A stretch of 64,000 nt of DNA. It comes from an uncultured Mycobacteriaceae bacterium. Its GTDB lineage: Bacteria; Actinomycetota; Actinomycetes; Mycobacteriales; Mycobacteriaceae. Positions 44,351 through 55,695 of the stretch are shown here, one piece after another; the stretch's first letter is position 1; every line of letters begins with the position of its first letter. The stretch is from assembly GCA_902826815.1 (NCBI GenBank), contig CADEGF010000035.1, forward strand, positions 1 through 64,000. The letters run 5' to 3'. The notes under the pieces are model-generated. The model was not told the DNA's origin. It saw nothing but the letters and a program-made list of their open reading frames with translations, and did not search any database. The position numbers and the translations under genes were made by a program.

Positions 44351-45726
44351 TGACCCGCACCAGCTTTCACGGGCTCCCGCTCGTCGTCTGACGGCTCGTC
44401 GTCGTTGTCGATCATCGTCGCTTCGTCGAACGGCCGGTCACCGTCGAGCACCTGCTGCAGCTGGCGGGAGTCGAGCGAATGTGTCCAGGTTCCGATCAGC
44501 ACCGTGGCGACCGCGTTCCCCGAGAAATTGGTGACCGCGCGCGCCTCGGACATGAACCTGTCGATGCCAACGATGATGCCGACACCGTCGAGCAGATCGG
44601 GGCGGTGTGCCTGCAGTCCGGCGGCCAGAGTCGCAAGGCCGGCACCGCTGACCCCTGCCGCACCCTTGGACGCGATGATCATGAAGGCGAGCAGACCCAA
44701 CTGCTCAGGTAGTGACATCGGCGTGCCCATCGCGTCAGCGATGAACAGCGACGCCATCGTCAGGTAGATCGCGGTGCCGTCGAGGTTGAACGAATAGCCA
44801 GTCGGCACAACGATTCCCACCGTCGCCGGTTTTACCCCAGCGTGCTCCATCTTGGCGATCAGCCGTGGCAACGCCGACTCCGACGACGACGTCGCGACGA
44901 TCAACAGGTATTCGCGGGCGAGATAACGCACCAGCTTGAAGATCGACACCCGGCTGACGGTCCACAGCACGGCACCAAGCACACCGAACACGAAGATGAC
45001 ACAGGTCAGATAGAACGCGAGCATCAGCACCGCGAGCTGGACCACCGCGTCGAACCCGGTCGCCCCGACCACCTCGGCGATCGCACCGAACGCGCCGATG
45101 GGCGCCGTCCAGAGCACGCCGATCAGGATGCGGAACACCAGCTTCTGCAACAGCTCGATGCCGCGCAGCAGCGGCGCGCCCGTGCTGCCCATCGCTTGAA
45201 TCGCGAAGCCGACCAGAATCGCGACGAAGAGTGCCTGCAGCACATTCCCCTCGGTCACCGAAGAGAACAGCGTGGTCGGGATGATGTTGGAAAAGAACTC
45301 CATCGGCCCGCCTTCGGAGGCGGCCTTGCCTGCGAGTTCGGCGCCCTTGGCCGGATCGGATGGGATGTTGAGGCCGGTGCCCGGCTTGATGATGTTTCCG
45401 ACGACAAGGCCGATTCCGAGTGCGATGGTGGACATCACAAGGAAGTAGACGAGCGCCATCCCGCCGACCTTGCCGACCGCGGCCGCCTTGATCTTGCCGA
45501 TACCGAGCACCACCGTGCAGAAGATGACCGGGATGATCATCATCTTGATCAGCTTGACGAACAGTTCGCCAAGCACCCCGAGCGACTTACCCACCTCCGG
45601 CGCGACAAGGCCGACGATGATGCCTGCGACCACGCCGATGATCACCATGATGTAGAGCCAATGGGTACGGTCCCGCTTCTGCTTCTGCGGTTTCTCATCG
45701 CGCTCAGCGTCGACATGCTCGGTCAT
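44347..45726 (-). CDS. dctA: C4-dicarboxylate/proton or sodium symporter, DctA/GltP family
   Basis: 459 aa, about eight transmembrane helices plus re-entrant loops. Family marks SSSESALPRLIAKME, PTGYSFNLDGTAIYLTMA and ASKGAAGVSGAGLATLAA; IVGIDRFMSEARAVTNFSGN near the end binds substrate. Transports succinate, malate, fumarate or glutamate-type acids. Acidic/basic tails at both ends. Overlaps the lipoprotein end by 4 nt; 50 nt after egtE. Confidence 0.93.
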   Translation of the reverse strand: MTEHVDAERDEKPQKQKRDRTHWLYIMVIIGVVAGIIVGLVAPEVGKSLGVLGELFVKLIKMMIIPVIFCTVVLGIGKIKAAAVGKVGGMALVYFLVMSTIALGIGLVVGNIIKPGTGLNIPSDPAKGAELAGKAASEGGPMEFFSNIIPTTLFSSVTEGNVLQALFVAILVGFAIQAMGSTGAPLLRGIELLQKLVFRILIGVLWTAPIGAFGAIAEVVGATGFDAVVQLAVLMLAFYLTCVIFVFGVLGAVLWTVSRVSIFKLVRYLAREYLLIVATSSSESALPRLIAKMEHAGVKPATVGIVVPTGYSFNLDGTAIYLTMASLFIADAMGTPMSLPEQLGLLAFMIIASKGAAGVSGAGLATLAAGLQAHRPDLLDGVGIIVGIDRFMSEARAVTNFSGNAVATVLIGTWTHSLDSRQLQQVLDGDRPFDEATMIDNDDEPSDDEREPVKAGAGH

Positions 45727-45776
45727 GGTCGGCCCCCTCGGTGTCGTGCCTAAGGGATAACCAGAAGTGGGCTGTG

Positions 45777-46904
45777 TCACACCTGAGCGGTCGCGGCCAC
45801 CAGCGCCTCGGCGAATATGCCCAGCTCCTCGGCGGTGGTGTCGACGTGCGGTGTCACCCGCAACACCGGCGCGGACATCTCGAACGGCGCGCGCTGCACC
45901 TCGGCGTAGGTGGTGACGATTCCGCGCTCGGCGATCAGCCAGGCCCGCACCCGTTCCGGGTCCGCCCCCTTGGTCGCGGACAGGGTGGTGATAGCCGTCG
46001 GTTCGTCGACGGGCTCGACGACCCGCCACCCGTCGACATCGGCCAGCGTGGCGCGGGTCAGTCGCCCCACCTCGGCGAGCGCGGCCCGAATGTTCTCCGG
46101 ACCCGCCGCAAGGTTCTCCCCGAGCGCGACCGAAAGTCCCACCCGTGCAGCGAGATTGGTTTCGCCCTGTTCCAGCCGCTGCAGCACAGTGAACGGCAGG
46201 TTCCATTCCGGCGGTGGCAACCGTGGTTGCAGGCGCTCAGCCAACTCGGGCCGGATCGCCAGCATGCCCACACCGCGCGGGCCCGCGGTCCATTTGCGTG
46301 ACGACGAGTAGATGGCATCGGCTCCGACCACGCAGTCGACGTGTCCGAAAGCCTGCGCGGCGTCGATCACCAGCGGCAAGCCGAGACCGCGGCACACCTC
46401 GGCGAGCTCGCGGGCAGGCTGGACGATGCCACGGTGGCTGGCCAGCTGCGTCAGATGCACCAGCTCGGGCGGATTGACGGCAAGGACTGTCGCGGCCTCG
46501 TCGACCGCGAGGCGCCCGTCGCCGTCGACCGGAAGCGCCCGCACCCCAAAGCCGTTGGCGGCCATTATCGCGAGGTTCGGGCCGTACTCGCCGGGTAGGC
46601 ACGCCACGGTGCGCGGCCCGGCCCAGCTGCTCAGCAGCAGATCGAGCGAGTTGTTCGAGCCGGTGGTGTAGACGACGTCGGCTGCGCTCATCCCGGTGAG
46701 CGCCGCGACTGCGGCACGGCCGGCATCAAGGGTGGGCGTTGCCGCTTCCGCGGCCACGTAGCCGCCCACCTCGGCCTCGTGTCTGGCGTGCGCAGTGGCG
46801 GCGTCGATGACCGCGAGGCTCTGACGTGAACAGGCGCCGCTGTCCAGGTGCAGGCCTGCGACCGTCGGCCTCGCGGCCCGCCACCGGTCGGCGAGTGCCG
46901 TCAT
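45777..46904 (-). CDS. egtE: Ergothioneine biosynthesis PLP C-S lyase EgtE
   Basis: 375 aa from ATG 46904, overlapping the egtD stop. Class V aminotransferase fold: [33 protein letters not shown] and PLP lysine in [13 protein letters not shown]. Cleaves hercynylcysteine sulfoxide to ergothioneine. Last gene of egtA-B-C-D-E. Confidence 0.95.
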   Translation of the reverse strand: MTALADRWRAARPTVAGLHLDSGACSRQSLAVIDAATAHARHEAEVGGYVAAEAATPTLDAGRAAVAALTGMSAADVVYTTGSNNSLDLLLSSWAGPRTVACLPGEYGPNLAIMAANGFGVRALPVDGDGRLAVDEAATVLAVNPPELVHLTQLASHRGIVQPARELAEVCRGLGLPLVIDAAQAFGHVDCVVGADAIYSSSRKWTAGPRGVGMLAIRPELAERLQPRLPPPEWNLPFTVLQRLEQGETNLAARVGLSVALGENLAAGPENIRAALAEVGRLTRATLADVDGWRVVEPVDEPTAITTLSATKGADPERVRAWLIAERGIVTTYAEVQRAPFEMSAPVLRVTPHVDTTAEELGIFAEALVAATAQV

Positions 46905-47902
46905 TTCGTCGACAGCGACAGACCGAAGTCGCCCGCCCTGTCCGTCCACCACCGGGTGCGCCGCAGGCCTGCGGCCGACAACTCGTCTGCCACGCCGTCG
47001 GGGCGGAACTTGCACGACACTTCGGTGAGCATCTCCTCGCCCGCCCCGAAGTCGACCGTCAGGTCGAGCGCCGCGACGTGCACCCGCTGCGGCGAGGTTG
47101 CGCGCAGCCACATCTCGATGCGTTGCTCGTCGGCGTTCCAGCGGGCCACATGCTCGAAGGCGTCGATGTCGAAGTCGGCGTCCAGCTCGCGGTTGACCAC
47201 GGCAAGCACATTGCGGTTGAACCGCGCCGTCACGCCTGCGCTGTCGTCGTAGGCACGGACCAACCGTTCGGTGTCCTTGACCAGATCGGTGCCGAGCAGC
47301 AGGGTGTCGCCGGGCGCAAGGGTATCGGACAGCGTCGAAAGGAACTCGGCGCGCGGGCCGGTTGTCAGGTTGCCGATGGTGGATCCGAGGAACACCACCA
47401 GACGGCGTCCGACGCGCGGGATCTTGGCGAGGTGCTCCTCGAAATCGCCACAGACTGCGTCGATCTCGATGCCCGGGTACTCGTCGAGGATCGCCGAGCT
47501 GGCAGCTTGCAGCATTGAAGCATCGACGTCGAAGGGGATGAAACGGCGCAGTGATCCGGTGTCACGCAGTGCGCTGAGCAACAGCCGTGTCTTCTCCGAC
47601 GTACCGCTGCCGAGCTCGACCAGCGTGTCGGCACCCGATGCCGCGGCGATTTCGGTCGCACGGCCGCGCAGGATCTCAGCCTCCGCCCTAGTCGGGTAGT
47701 ACTCGGGCAGCCTGGTGATCTGGTCGAACAGATCACTACCCGTCGAGTCGTAGAACCACTTGGGCGGCAACGACTTCGGCGTACGGGTCAAGCCGTCGTG
47801 GACATCGCGGCGCAGCGTCTGCGCGGCGGAGTCCGCAGCGAGGTGGTTGGACAGCGACAGGGTTGATGCGCGATCCGCGTTCGCTTCTCGCTGGACTGTC
47901 AT
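46901..47902 (-). CDS. egtD: Histidine N-alpha-methyltransferase EgtD
   Basis: 333 aa. SAM motif [37 protein letters not shown], and [25 protein letters not shown] (in parts) conserved in EgtD. Trimethylates histidine to hercynine. ATG 47902 overlaps the egtC stop. Confidence 0.97.
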   Translation of the reverse strand: MTVQREANADRASTLSLSNHLAADSAAQTLRRDVHDGLTRTPKSLPPKWFYDSTGSDLFDQITRLPEYYPTRAEAEILRGRATEIAAASGADTLVELGSGTSEKTRLLLSALRDTGSLRRFIPFDVDASMLQAASSAILDEYPGIEIDAVCGDFEEHLAKIPRVGRRLVVFLGSTIGNLTTGPRAEFLSTLSDTLAPGDTLLLGTDLVKDTERLVRAYDDSAGVTARFNRNVLAVVNRELDADFDIDAFEHVARWNADEQRIEMWLRATSPQRVHVAALDLTVDFGAGEEMLTEVSCKFRPDGVADELSAAGLRRTRWWTDRAGDFGLSLSTK

Positions 47903-48594
47903 GCCGATCCTTTCAGCGCGATCATCTCGACCCGGGAGCCGCGCACCGTGACCAGGTGGCGGTCGGGGATCTCCTGCCAATCCTCGTCGTCGTCGAACGG
48001 TTCGCTTGCAAGCACGACGCCTTCGTCACGCCACAGCACGAACAGCGTGTCGCCCCATGTGGTGGCACGCAGTTCAGAACCATTGCCCGCCAGTATGTTC
48101 AGCCTGGCGTTCGGATCGGCCGCCGCGACCTCGACGACCGTGTCCCCCAGCGCGTCAAGCCCACGCTCGAAGATCAAAGCGGCGAGAAGAGCACTGTCGT
48201 TGGTGGATTCCGCCGCAGGCGAGGCGGGCAGCACCGCGCGATCGACAAGACCGTTGTGCGAGAGCAGCCACTGCCCGTCGGTGAACGGTGCGGACGCCGA
48301 CGCCTCGATGGGCATTCCGACGCTGGCCGATCGGACCGCGGCCACCACGCAGCCCCCACGAAGCACGGGCGCCACCGAAGCAAACGATGCGTCACCCCAC
48401 AGCGGGGCGGCGCTGCGCCACCGTCTTGCGACTCCGTCGTCGTCGAAGAACCCGACGCCCCAACCGTCGGCGTTCATCAGGCCGTGTTTCTGCCAGCGCG
48501 GTGAATACGACTGCACGAGAAGGCCGTACGGAGGATCGAGCGTGAGCGACGCCACCGACCGCGGCTGACCCAGCCAGCCAAGGTGCCGACACAT
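47899..48594 (-). CDS. egtC: Gamma-glutamyl hercynylcysteine sulfoxide amidohydrolase EgtC
   Basis: 231 aa. Class II (Ntn) glutamine amidotransferase fold beginning MCRHLGWLG, so Cys2 becomes the N-terminal nucleophile. [10 protein letters not shown] and LSHNGLVD are further family motifs. Removes glutamate from the sulfoxide intermediate. Overlaps egtB and egtD by 1 and 4 nt. Confidence 0.96.
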   Translation of the reverse strand: MCRHLGWLGQPRSVASLTLDPPYGLLVQSYSPRWQKHGLMNADGWGVGFFDDDGVARRWRSAAPLWGDASFASVAPVLRGGCVVAAVRSASVGMPIEASASAPFTDGQWLLSHNGLVDRAVLPASPAAESTNDSALLAALIFERGLDALGDTVVEVAAADPNARLNILAGNGSELRATTWGDTLFVLWRDEGVVLASEPFDDDEDWQEIPDRHLVTVRGSRVEMIALKGSA

Positions 48595-49892
48595 CAGACG
48601 TCCCAGGCGAGTCGGAGGCCGCTGAAGATCTGCCTGCGGATCGGATGGTCCCAGTTGCGGAAGCTGGGCCGAAGGATGTCGGCTGCCACGGCCCACGACC
48701 CACCACGCAGCACCTTGTAGTCGCCGTCAAAGAACGGCTGGCTGTAGAGGTCGTAGATCATCGGCGTGAATCCGGGCCACGGCCGCAGCGGTGACGACGT
48801 CCACTCCCACACATCGCCGAGCATCTGCTCGGCGCCGTAGGCCGACGCACTTGCCGGGTACGCGCCGACCGGGGCGGGCCGCAATGCGTCACCGCCGAGA
48901 TTGGCCAGCGCGGTCGTGGGTTCGGATGCGCCCCAAGGGAATCGACGTCGAGCGCTTGCTTGCGGGTCCCACGCTGCGGCCTTCTCCCATTCCATTTCGG
49001 TGGGCAGCCGCGCACCCGCCCACGCCGCATAGGCCTCCGCCTCGAAGTACGTGATGTGCTGAACGGGTTCGTCGGCGGGAATGTCCTCGGTGTGACCGAA
49101 CCGGGTGCGGGTGCCCGCGAGATCACCGCGGTTCCAGAACTGCGGCGATGTCAGCCCCGCCTTCTCGCAGTAGGTCCAGCCGCGCTCCGACCACCACCGC
49201 GGCTCCCGATAGCCGCCGTCGTCGACGAACTGGCGCCATTCGCGGTTGGTGACGGGCACCCGACCGATGCGGAACGCGGGCACGTCCACCTCGTGTGCGC
49301 ACCGCTCGTTGTCGAGTGACTGCGGTTCGGTCACCGCGTCGACGCCGAGCACGAATGTGCCGCCGGGCACCAGCACCGAGGTGCCCGCGACATCGGGCCT
49401 GCCGGCTGGCAGCGGGCTCCCGCGGTCGAGCAGCGGCGGCCCCGATCGAAGGTTGAGCGCAGCCAGCATCGTCTCGTCGTGCTGGTTTTCGTGGCTGATC
49501 ACCAGCCCGAAGTTGAACGCGGCGTCGCTGTCGTCGTCGGTCAAGGCGTCGAGGGTGTCGAGGGTGTCGAGCGCCTTGTCGCGCACGGTCGCGCAGTAGG
49601 CGCGTGCATCGGTCGGCGGAAGAAGCGGCAACTCGACCCGGCTTGCACGCGGGTTGCGGAACGCGTCGTAGAGCCGCTCGACATCGGGAGCCAGCAGGCC
49701 GGGTCGTTGCGGGTTGTTGTCCCGCAGCAGCCACAGCTCTTCCTGCCATCCGATGTGCGCGAGGTCCCACACCAGCGGGCTCATCAGTTGGTCGTACTGC
49801 CGGTGCAGTTCGGCGTCGTCGAACTCGACGAGCCGAAGCGTCCGTTCGCGCGCCTTGGTAAGCCGCTGCGCCAGCGATTCGCGTGCGGTCAC
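48594..49892 (-). CDS. egtB: Sulfoxide synthase EgtB
   Basis: 432 aa. DinB_2 domain with three Fe ligands: His46 (LAHIGWQEE), His134 and His138 (SHENQHDET); FGE-sulfatase-modifying domain with [33 protein letters not shown] and VLRGGSWA. Couples gamma-glutamylcysteine to hercynine with O2. Overlaps egtA by 4 nt. Confidence 0.97.
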   Translation of the reverse strand: MTARESLAQRLTKARERTLRLVEFDDAELHRQYDQLMSPLVWDLAHIGWQEELWLLRDNNPQRPGLLAPDVERLYDAFRNPRASRVELPLLPPTDARAYCATVRDKALDTLDTLDALTDDDSDAAFNFGLVISHENQHDETMLAALNLRSGPPLLDRGSPLPAGRPDVAGTSVLVPGGTFVLGVDAVTEPQSLDNERCAHEVDVPAFRIGRVPVTNREWRQFVDDGGYREPRWWSERGWTYCEKAGLTSPQFWNRGDLAGTRTRFGHTEDIPADEPVQHITYFEAEAYAAWAGARLPTEMEWEKAAAWDPQASARRRFPWGASEPTTALANLGGDALRPAPVGAYPASASAYGAEQMLGDVWEWTSSPLRPWPGFTPMIYDLYSQPFFDGDYKVLRGGSWAVAADILRPSFRNWDHPIRRQIFSGLRLAWDV

Positions 49893-51184
49893 TGCTCCCC
49901 TTGCGCCAGTTCGGTGACCGCGGCAGCGATCCCGTTTCGCACCACCCGGTCGGAGAAGTCGTCGGCGGGTGAGCGTCCTTCTTCGACCGAACGCATCAGC
50001 CGCTGCATCGATTCCTCGAGTTCGGCGGGTGCCCGTTCGGCCGCGGCGTGTACGCAGCGGATCGCCGCTTCCTTCAGCCGCCGGTCACCGAGGCCGATCT
50101 GAGCGGCTCGATCCCATGCCGTCGCGACGGGTTCGGTGACCTCGGCGGCGATATCGGCGGCTGCTGGATCATCGAGAAGCGTGGTGAGGGTGAACACCAG
50201 CGCGGGCCAATCCTCGTCGGGCACGCTGTCGAGGTAGCGGATCTCCAGGAACCCGCGCGGCCGGACCGGAGGAAACAGGGTCGTCAGGTGGTACTCCAGG
50301 TCAGCCATTGTCGGACGGCGGTCACCGAGCAACACCCGGCCGTCGGCCCATTCCACGAACGGCACCCAATCACCCATCGGCACGGCGTCTTCTTCCGGGG
50401 TGGGGTGCACAAGCATCACGGGTGCCTTCATCGCGTAGCGGGCCCAGTCGCTGGCCGGGTCTTCACCGCTGAGACCAAGGATCGGGCCGCACCGCGCAGA
50501 ATCGAGCTGACTCCACACCCACTGCCGTGAACTGCGCCAACCGGTGAACTTCCCGCTGAGCAACGGTGAATTGCCGGCGATCGCCACCATTGTCGGGCCG
50601 AGCGCGTGCGCCAGTTGTATGCGCTTGGTCCACTCCGCCTGCGGGCCCGCCTCCAGGTTCACCTGCACGGACGCGGTCGACGTCATCATCGCCGCCGCGG
50701 CAGCACCACTCTTGCTTGCCTCGAAGAACTGCTCCATAGCGCGGTAGCGATCGCCGGGATTCACCCGTTTCGCGGGCCGTAGCGGGTCCGCGCCCAGCAG
50801 CACCAGACCGAAGCCCTCCTCGGCGAATACCCTTCGCAGTACCTCACGGTCCTCGACCATGGCGTCGATCGCCGGCAACGCACCATTCATCGGCGGCCCG
50901 GACAGTTCCACCGCTCCCCCGGGTTCGAGCGTGATCAGGCTGCCACCGGGGAGTGCCGGGACGCCTGCGACGACGGCGGTTAGCTCGTCCCAGGCCGGCC
51001 GGCGAAGTGGGTCTGCGGTGTCGAAGCAGTGTGCTTCGATCTCCAGGCCGACTCGGCCCACGGGGCCATCAGTCAGACAGTTGGCAATGATGTAGGAAAC
51101 GGCCTCGTTCGCGCTGGTCAGCTCGGTGTCAGAAGGCGGGCCACGGTGCCCTTCGTCCCGCTCGGTCGTGATGGTGTTGGTCAT
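49889..51184 (-). CDS. egtA: Glutamate-cysteine ligase EgtA
   Basis: 431 aa from ATG 51184. GCS family: [30 protein letters not shown] and [11 protein letters not shown]. Makes gamma-glutamylcysteine, the sulfur donor for EgtB. First gene of the operon; its promoter must lie in 51185-51305. Confidence 0.95.
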   Translation of the reverse strand: MTNTITTERDEGHRGPPSDTELTSANEAVSYIIANCLTDGPVGRVGLEIEAHCFDTADPLRRPAWDELTAVVAGVPALPGGSLITLEPGGAVELSGPPMNGALPAIDAMVEDREVLRRVFAEEGFGLVLLGADPLRPAKRVNPGDRYRAMEQFFEASKSGAAAAAMMTSTASVQVNLEAGPQAEWTKRIQLAHALGPTMVAIAGNSPLLSGKFTGWRSSRQWVWSQLDSARCGPILGLSGEDPASDWARYAMKAPVMLVHPTPEEDAVPMGDWVPFVEWADGRVLLGDRRPTMADLEYHLTTLFPPVRPRGFLEIRYLDSVPDEDWPALVFTLTTLLDDPAAADIAAEVTEPVATAWDRAAQIGLGDRRLKEAAIRCVHAAAERAPAELEESMQRLMRSVEEGRSPADDFSDRVVRNGIAAAVTELAQGEQ

Positions 51185-51305
51185 CCCAACAATCCCTTTC
51201 CGGCTCCGGAACGATCGCGGCCACACTCCATCTTCCAGAGAAGACTGACAAAAGCCCGCGATTTTTTCCTGACAGATCGGAGTCGGGTACCCAATCGGTC
51301 CGCGG

Positions 51306-51947
51306 TTACTGCCCCAATGTGTTCTGCATCGCGCCTGCCAGCACGTTCACCGCGGGCCCGCCGTTGCCGGCCTGGCAGACTTTCGCCTGTAGCAGAACGT
51401 TCTCCCGAAGCCGGGTGGTGTTGAAGCAGCGTCGGTCGGTGCCCGCCTCCTGCTTCACCCAGTCGGCGTCGGTCGCCGTCGCGGGCCCACCGGTGAACGA
51501 CCACACCTCGGTCGCCATGTTGTCAAGGTGCATCGCCGTCGTCTGGCCCGAACAGCCGACGGTTCTGTCGACGACCCGGTGAAAGGCCCGGTCAGCGGCC
51601 TCGTTGGTGGCGAACACCCCGATGGCCTGCTTGACGCGGTGCGTGTCGTCGGTCGCCGACTCCTGCGTCGTCGTGCCGTTGAACGAAGCCAGGTCTGGAT
51701 CGGCGTACACCTCGGGCAGCCCGATGTCGGCCCAGTTGTTGCACACCGGATTGTCGACCCAATACGCCTGGAACGGGCCGGTGAACGGCCCGTCGAACCG
51801 CAGTGTCGCACCGACGATGTTGCCGACCGAACCCTTGCCGAGCACGGCGTAGTTCACCACGCCGGGGTCCGACGGCCGGGCGCCAGCAGGGGCGGCCACC
51901 GCGAGGCCGACAGCCAGACCGACGCCGGCGAGGGCGGCGGTGCGCAT
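51306..51947 (-). CDS. Secreted sensor-domain (PknH-extracellular-like) protein (Rv3705c-like)
   Basis: 213 aa. Signal peptide (about 1-23, AAPAGA cleavage). Mature domain matches the PknH C-terminal sensor fold (PF14032-type): FDGPFTGPFQAYWVDNPVCNNW..., VDRTVGC, RRCFNTTRLRENVLLQAKVC, with four Cys likely in two disulfides. Function unknown; conserved beside the egt operon. Confidence 0.82.
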   Translation of the reverse strand: MRTAALAGVGLAVGLAVAAPAGARPSDPGVVNYAVLGKGSVGNIVGATLRFDGPFTGPFQAYWVDNPVCNNWADIGLPEVYADPDLASFNGTTTQESATDDTHRVKQAIGVFATNEAADRAFHRVVDRTVGCSGQTTAMHLDNMATEVWSFTGGPATATDADWVKQEAGTDRRCFNTTRLRENVLLQAKVCQAGNGGPAVNVLAGAMQNTLGQ

Positions 51948-51953
51948 TATGGG

Positions 51954-52382
51954 CTAGACCTTCGCCGACAGCTTGACGTCGATGTTGCCGCGGGTGGCCT
52001 TGGAGTACGGGCAGACCTGGTGCGCCTTCTCCATCAGCTCCTCGGCCGCGCTCTGCTCGAAGCCGGGCAGATAGCCGATCAGGTGCGCGTTGATGCCGAA
52101 GCCGCCCGCCGGGTCCTTGCCGAAGCCGATCTGGGCGGTGATGCCTGCGGCGTCGTCGACGTCGATCTTCTCGTTGCGGGCGACCAGGCGCAGCGCGCCG
52201 AGGAAACATGCGGCGTAGCCCGCCGAGAACAGCTGCTCGGGGTTGGTGCCCTCGCCGTTGCCGCCCATCTCCTTCGGGTGGCGGGTGTCCAGGTCGATCC
52301 GGCCGTCCGACGACTTCACGTGGCCTTCGCGGCCGCCCCCGGTGGCGGTTGACTCTTCTGTGAAAACGACTTCGATACTCAT
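51954..52382 (-). CDS. Organic hydroperoxide resistance protein, Ohr/OsmC family
   Basis: 142 aa from ATG 52382 (in-frame ATG 52394 adds four residues). Peroxidatic Cys59 (GYAACFLGAL) and resolving Cys124 (QVCPYSKATRG) are both present, as are the surrounding Ohr-type residues. Reduces organic hydroperoxides using lipoylated partners. 59 nt after the FAD enzyme, same strand; the next gene (51306-51947) starts 6 nt on. Confidence 0.93.
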   Translation of the reverse strand: MSIEVVFTEESTATGGGREGHVKSSDGRIDLDTRHPKEMGGNGEGTNPEQLFSAGYAACFLGALRLVARNEKIDVDDAAGITAQIGFGKDPAGGFGINAHLIGYLPGFEQSAAEELMEKAHQVCPYSKATRGNIDVKLSAKV

Positions 52383-52441
52383 GGGCTTGATCATGCCAGC
52401 CCGGTACCAGACGGCAAGACGCCGTCGGTGGTGGCTGAGCT

Positions 52442-54043
52442 TCAGCGCCGCCGTCGACGCTTCGCGTCGCGAAGCACCTCTCTGGCGGCGTTGCGACCGT
52501 TCGCCCCGGTGACACCCCCACCAGGATGGGTGCCCGCGCCGCAGAGGTAGAGCCCGGGCACCGGGGTCCGGTACTTCGCCCAGCCGCGCACCGGACGCAT
52601 GAACAGCAGTTGGTCGGGGGACATATCGCCGTGCAGTGCGTGCCCGCCGGTCAAACCCATCACCCGCTCCATGTCCAGCGGGCTCAGCACCTGGCGATGC
52701 TCGATCAGCCCGCTCAGGCCGGGAAAGTAGTTTTCGAGTTGGGCGATGACCTCGTCGGCGCGGGTGTCCTTGATGTCGTCCCAGTTCTCGTCGCGAAGGT
52801 GGAAGGGCTGCGAGTTCACGTCGATCGTGGCGATGTGCTTGCCCTCGGGCGCGAGCGAGGGGTCGTGCACAGTCGGAAAGACGATCTCGACGTGTGAGTC
52901 CCGCACCGCCAGGCCGTACTGTGCCTGCGCCTGATGCAGATCCATCTCGGCGATGAACGGATTCACCTCCATGATGCCCCGATGATAAGGCTGCACTCCG
53001 TCGCGAGGATGTCCTGTGACATAAGGCAATTCGGTCAACGCCAGATTGATCTTTATGCTGGTGCCCATGCAGCGGTAGCTCTCCACCTGACGCACGAAAT
53101 CGTCGGGCAGATCGCCGCGGTCGCACAGCGTCAGGAAGGTGTGCTTGGGGTCGGCGTTGGACAGCACCCGGGTGGCGGTGATCTCCTCACCTGAGACCAA
53201 CCTCACCCCGGTAGCCTGCCCTCCGCTCGTCACGATGCCTTCGACAGATGCATCGCAACGGATTTCAGCACCGGCTTCCCGCGCCGCGTGCGCCATCGTC
53301 TCGGTCAGCACGCCCATCCCGCCGCGCACGAAACCCCACTGGCGCACCCCGCCGTCGGTCTCCTCGCTCGCGTGGTCGTGCAGCAATACGAACGCCGTAC
53401 CAGGAGTGGACGGCCCCGCCACGCTGTCGTTGATCGCGTGCCAGCCGAGTGCCGCCTTCACGTGTTGGCTGTCGAAGTGCTCGGCCAGTATTCCGTGCGC
53501 GCTGGTGGTGAACAACCGGGCCAGCTGATCCAGATGCTTGCGGGCGCGCAAACCCACCCCGCCCAGCTTCGCCAGCCCGCGCAGATCGTCGAGGCTCTTC
53601 ACCCGCGGGTCGGGGGCGGTCCAGTCGAAGATCGGCAGCACCTGCTGGACCATGTCGCTGAGGTCCTCTTCGAACTTCGGCAGGGCGCGCGCGTCGTGCT
53701 CCGAGAAATACTTCGTCGCCGCCACGTTCTCGGCCATGTCGTCGCCCAGGTAGTAGCTCGCGCCGTCGGCGTACAGGTTCAGCGTCGGACCCGCCGGGTC
53801 GACGTAGATTCCGCGCCGCTCCAGTTGCATGTCCTGCCAGATCGCCTCGCGCAACATCGACAACACGTATGCGCCGGTCGACGCCCGGTAGCCGGGAGCG
53901 AATTCCTCGGTATTGCAGGCCCCGCCGACGAACGGACGACGCTCCAGGATCAGTGTCTTCAGCCCGGCCCTGGCAAGGTAGAAGCCTGCGACCAGACCGT
54001 TGTGCCCACCACCGACGATCACCGCGTCGTAGTGCGTGCTCAT
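52442..54043 (-). CDS. FAD-dependent phytoene desaturase/PYROXD2-like oxidoreductase
   Basis: 533 aa. N-terminal dinucleotide-binding motif [21 protein letters not shown]-terminal [20 protein letters not shown] of the CrtI/PYROXD2 group. Member of the family that oxidises C-C or C-N bonds without a dedicated carotenoid context. Last gene of the six-gene operon; ATG 54043 overlaps the dehydratase stop. Substrate inferred only as an intermediate of the operon pathway. Confidence 0.87.
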   Translation of the reverse strand: MSTHYDAVIVGGGHNGLVAGFYLARAGLKTLILERRPFVGGACNTEEFAPGYRASTGAYVLSMLREAIWQDMQLERRGIYVDPAGPTLNLYADGASYYLGDDMAENVAATKYFSEHDARALPKFEEDLSDMVQQVLPIFDWTAPDPRVKSLDDLRGLAKLGGVGLRARKHLDQLARLFTTSAHGILAEHFDSQHVKAALGWHAINDSVAGPSTPGTAFVLLHDHASEETDGGVRQWGFVRGGMGVLTETMAHAAREAGAEIRCDASVEGIVTSGGQATGVRLVSGEEITATRVLSNADPKHTFLTLCDRGDLPDDFVRQVESYRCMGTSIKINLALTELPYVTGHPRDGVQPYHRGIMEVNPFIAEMDLHQAQAQYGLAVRDSHVEIVFPTVHDPSLAPEGKHIATIDVNSQPFHLRDENWDDIKDTRADEVIAQLENYFPGLSGLIEHRQVLSPLDMERVMGLTGGHALHGDMSPDQLLFMRPVRGWAKYRTPVPGLYLCGAGTHPGGGVTGANGRNAAREVLRDAKRRRRR

Positions 54044-55695
54044 CGCGGCATCACGGCGCCCTCGCAGGCCGGCGCCACATTCTGTGCGTAGAAGGCCAAG
54101 TATCCCGATTTCACGTTGGGCTCGCGGCGCACCCAGGCGGCCTTGCGGGCGGCCAGCACGTCGTCGGGCACGGCCAGGTCGAGCCTGCGGTTGTCCAGGT
54201 CGATCAGAATCCGGTCGCCGTCCTCGACCAACCCGATCGGCCCGCCGTCGGCAGCCTCGGGCCCGACGTAGCCGATCGCCGGGCCGTGCGTCGCCCCGGA
54301 GAATCTGCCGTCGGTGATCAGCGTGACGCTTTCGGAAAGTCCCATCCCGACGACCGCCGACGTCGCGCCGAGCATCTCGCGCATACCAGGCCCGCCCCTT
54401 GGCCCCTCGTTGCGGATGATGATGGCCGTGCCGGGTGTCACCTCGCCGCCGAGGATCCCTTCGATCGCGGACTCCTCGTCCTCGAACACCTTGGCCGTGC
54501 CGTCGAATTTCCACATCGACGGGGCGACGCCTGACGCCTTCACCACCGCACCGTCCGGAGCCAGGCTGCCACGCAGGATGAAGATCGCGCCTTCTTGGGC
54601 GATCGGATTGTCGCGGGACGCCAACAGTTCCGGGTTGAGATTCTCAGCGGCAGAGGCAATCTCGCCAGTGGTCTGACCCGAAACGGTGATCGTCGACTTG
54701 TGGATGAGGTCACCGAGCTCACTCAGCACCGCCGGAACACCTCCTGCCGCATGCAGTTCGGTCACGCCCCACGGACCCGACGGAGCGAGCTTGGCCAGCG
54801 TCGGTGTCTGCCTGCCGACGCGGTCGATCGTGTCGTAGTCCAACTCGATGCCCGCCTCCTTGGCCATCGCGATGAAGTGCAGCACCAGGTTCGTCGATCC
54901 GGACACCGCCAGTGAGACGCGCAATGCATTCTCGAACGCCTCGGTGGTCAGGATGTCACGCGGGCGAACGTTCTCCCGGAACAATTCGACGATCCGCATA
55001 CCGGTGTACTTCGCGGCCCGAATCTGGTTGTTGCAACCGGCGGGCATGGTGCCTGTGTGCGGCAGAGACATCCCGAGCGCCTCGCAGTAGATGCCCGCGG
55101 TGTTGCCGGACGTCAGGGTGTCACCGGCCCCTGGCCCTGGGAACAGTTCGTCCTCCCAGTGCTTGAGGGTGGCCTCGTCGACCTCACCTCGCACCACCCC
55201 TCCGACGCCGTCGTAGACGGTCTCGAGGAACAGCTTCTTGCCGCGGTACACGCCGTAAGGCGTTGGGCCTGCATACAACAGCATCGACGGCAGGTTGAGC
55301 CGGGCAGCCGCCATCACCATGCCCGGCGTCGGCTTGTCCCCGCCGGTCAGCAGCACCAGTGCGTCTATCCCGTGGCCCTCGGCCATCAACTCGACCGAGT
55401 CGGCAACCACGTCGCGGCTCGGTAGCACGTAGCGCATGCTGCGTGCGGCGAAGGCCTCGCTGTCGGTGACGTGAAACGTGTTGAACTCGATCGGCGTCCC
55501 GCCCGCCATCCGCACCCCCGACTTGACGGCGTCGACGAGCGTGCGCAGGTGTGCGTTCTCCGGGGAGAAGTCCTGATAGGTGTTGGCGATCATGATGAGC
55601 GGCTGACTGAGTTCCTCGTCGGTGAAGCCTGCGCCCTTTATCCACGCCCGCTGCAGCGAGCGGTCGGTACCCACGAACTGGTCTCTACTGCGCAT
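54040..55695 (-). CDS. IlvD/Edd-family dehydratase lacking the iron-sulfur cysteines
   Basis: 551 aa, alignable over its length with dihydroxy-acid/aldonate dehydratases. The three cluster cysteines are replaced: Glu46 where PCN is expected (SPENAH), Gly119 where CDK is expected (GGDK), and Gly191 in GPGAG instead of GxGxC. The carbamylated Lys position is kept (Lys121) and so is the C-terminal TDGRFSG. The enzyme thus cannot bind a canonical [2Fe-2S]/[4Fe-4S] cluster. It may use another metal or do other chemistry. Start overlaps the lyase gene by 11 nt. Confidence 0.88.
   Translation of the reverse strand: MRSRDQFVGTDRSLQRAWIKGAGFTDEELSQPLIMIANTYQDFSPENAHLRTLVDAVKSGVRMAGGTPIEFNTFHVTDSEAFAARSMRYVLPSRDVVADSVELMAEGHGIDALVLLTGGDKPTPGMVMAAARLNLPSMLLYAGPTPYGVYRGKKLFLETVYDGVGGVVRGEVDEATLKHWEDELFPGPGAGDTLTSGNTAGIYCEALGMSLPHTGTMPAGCNNQIRAAKYTGMRIVELFRENVRPRDILTTEAFENALRVSLAVSGSTNLVLHFIAMAKEAGIELDYDTIDRVGRQTPTLAKLAPSGPWGVTELHAAGGVPAVLSELGDLIHKSTITVSGQTTGEIASAAENLNPELLASRDNPIAQEGAIFILRGSLAPDGAVVKASGVAPSMWKFDGTAKVFEDEESAIEGILGGEVTPGTAIIIRNEGPRGGPGMREMLGATSAVVGMGLSESVTLITDGRFSGATHGPAIGYVGPEAADGGPIGLVEDGDRILIDLDNRRLDLAVPDDVLAARKAAWVRREPNVKSGYLAFYAQNVAPACEGAVMPR

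Noticed and set aside
45777-47111. Longer start for egtE up to 47111
   Set aside because: Extension lies inside egtD; ATG 46904 overlaps the egtD stop and fits family length.
52442-54514. Longer start for the FAD oxidoreductase up to 54514
   Set aside because: The extension is Arg-rich antisense-like sequence inside the dehydratase gene; ATG 54043 begins the dinucleotide-binding motif.
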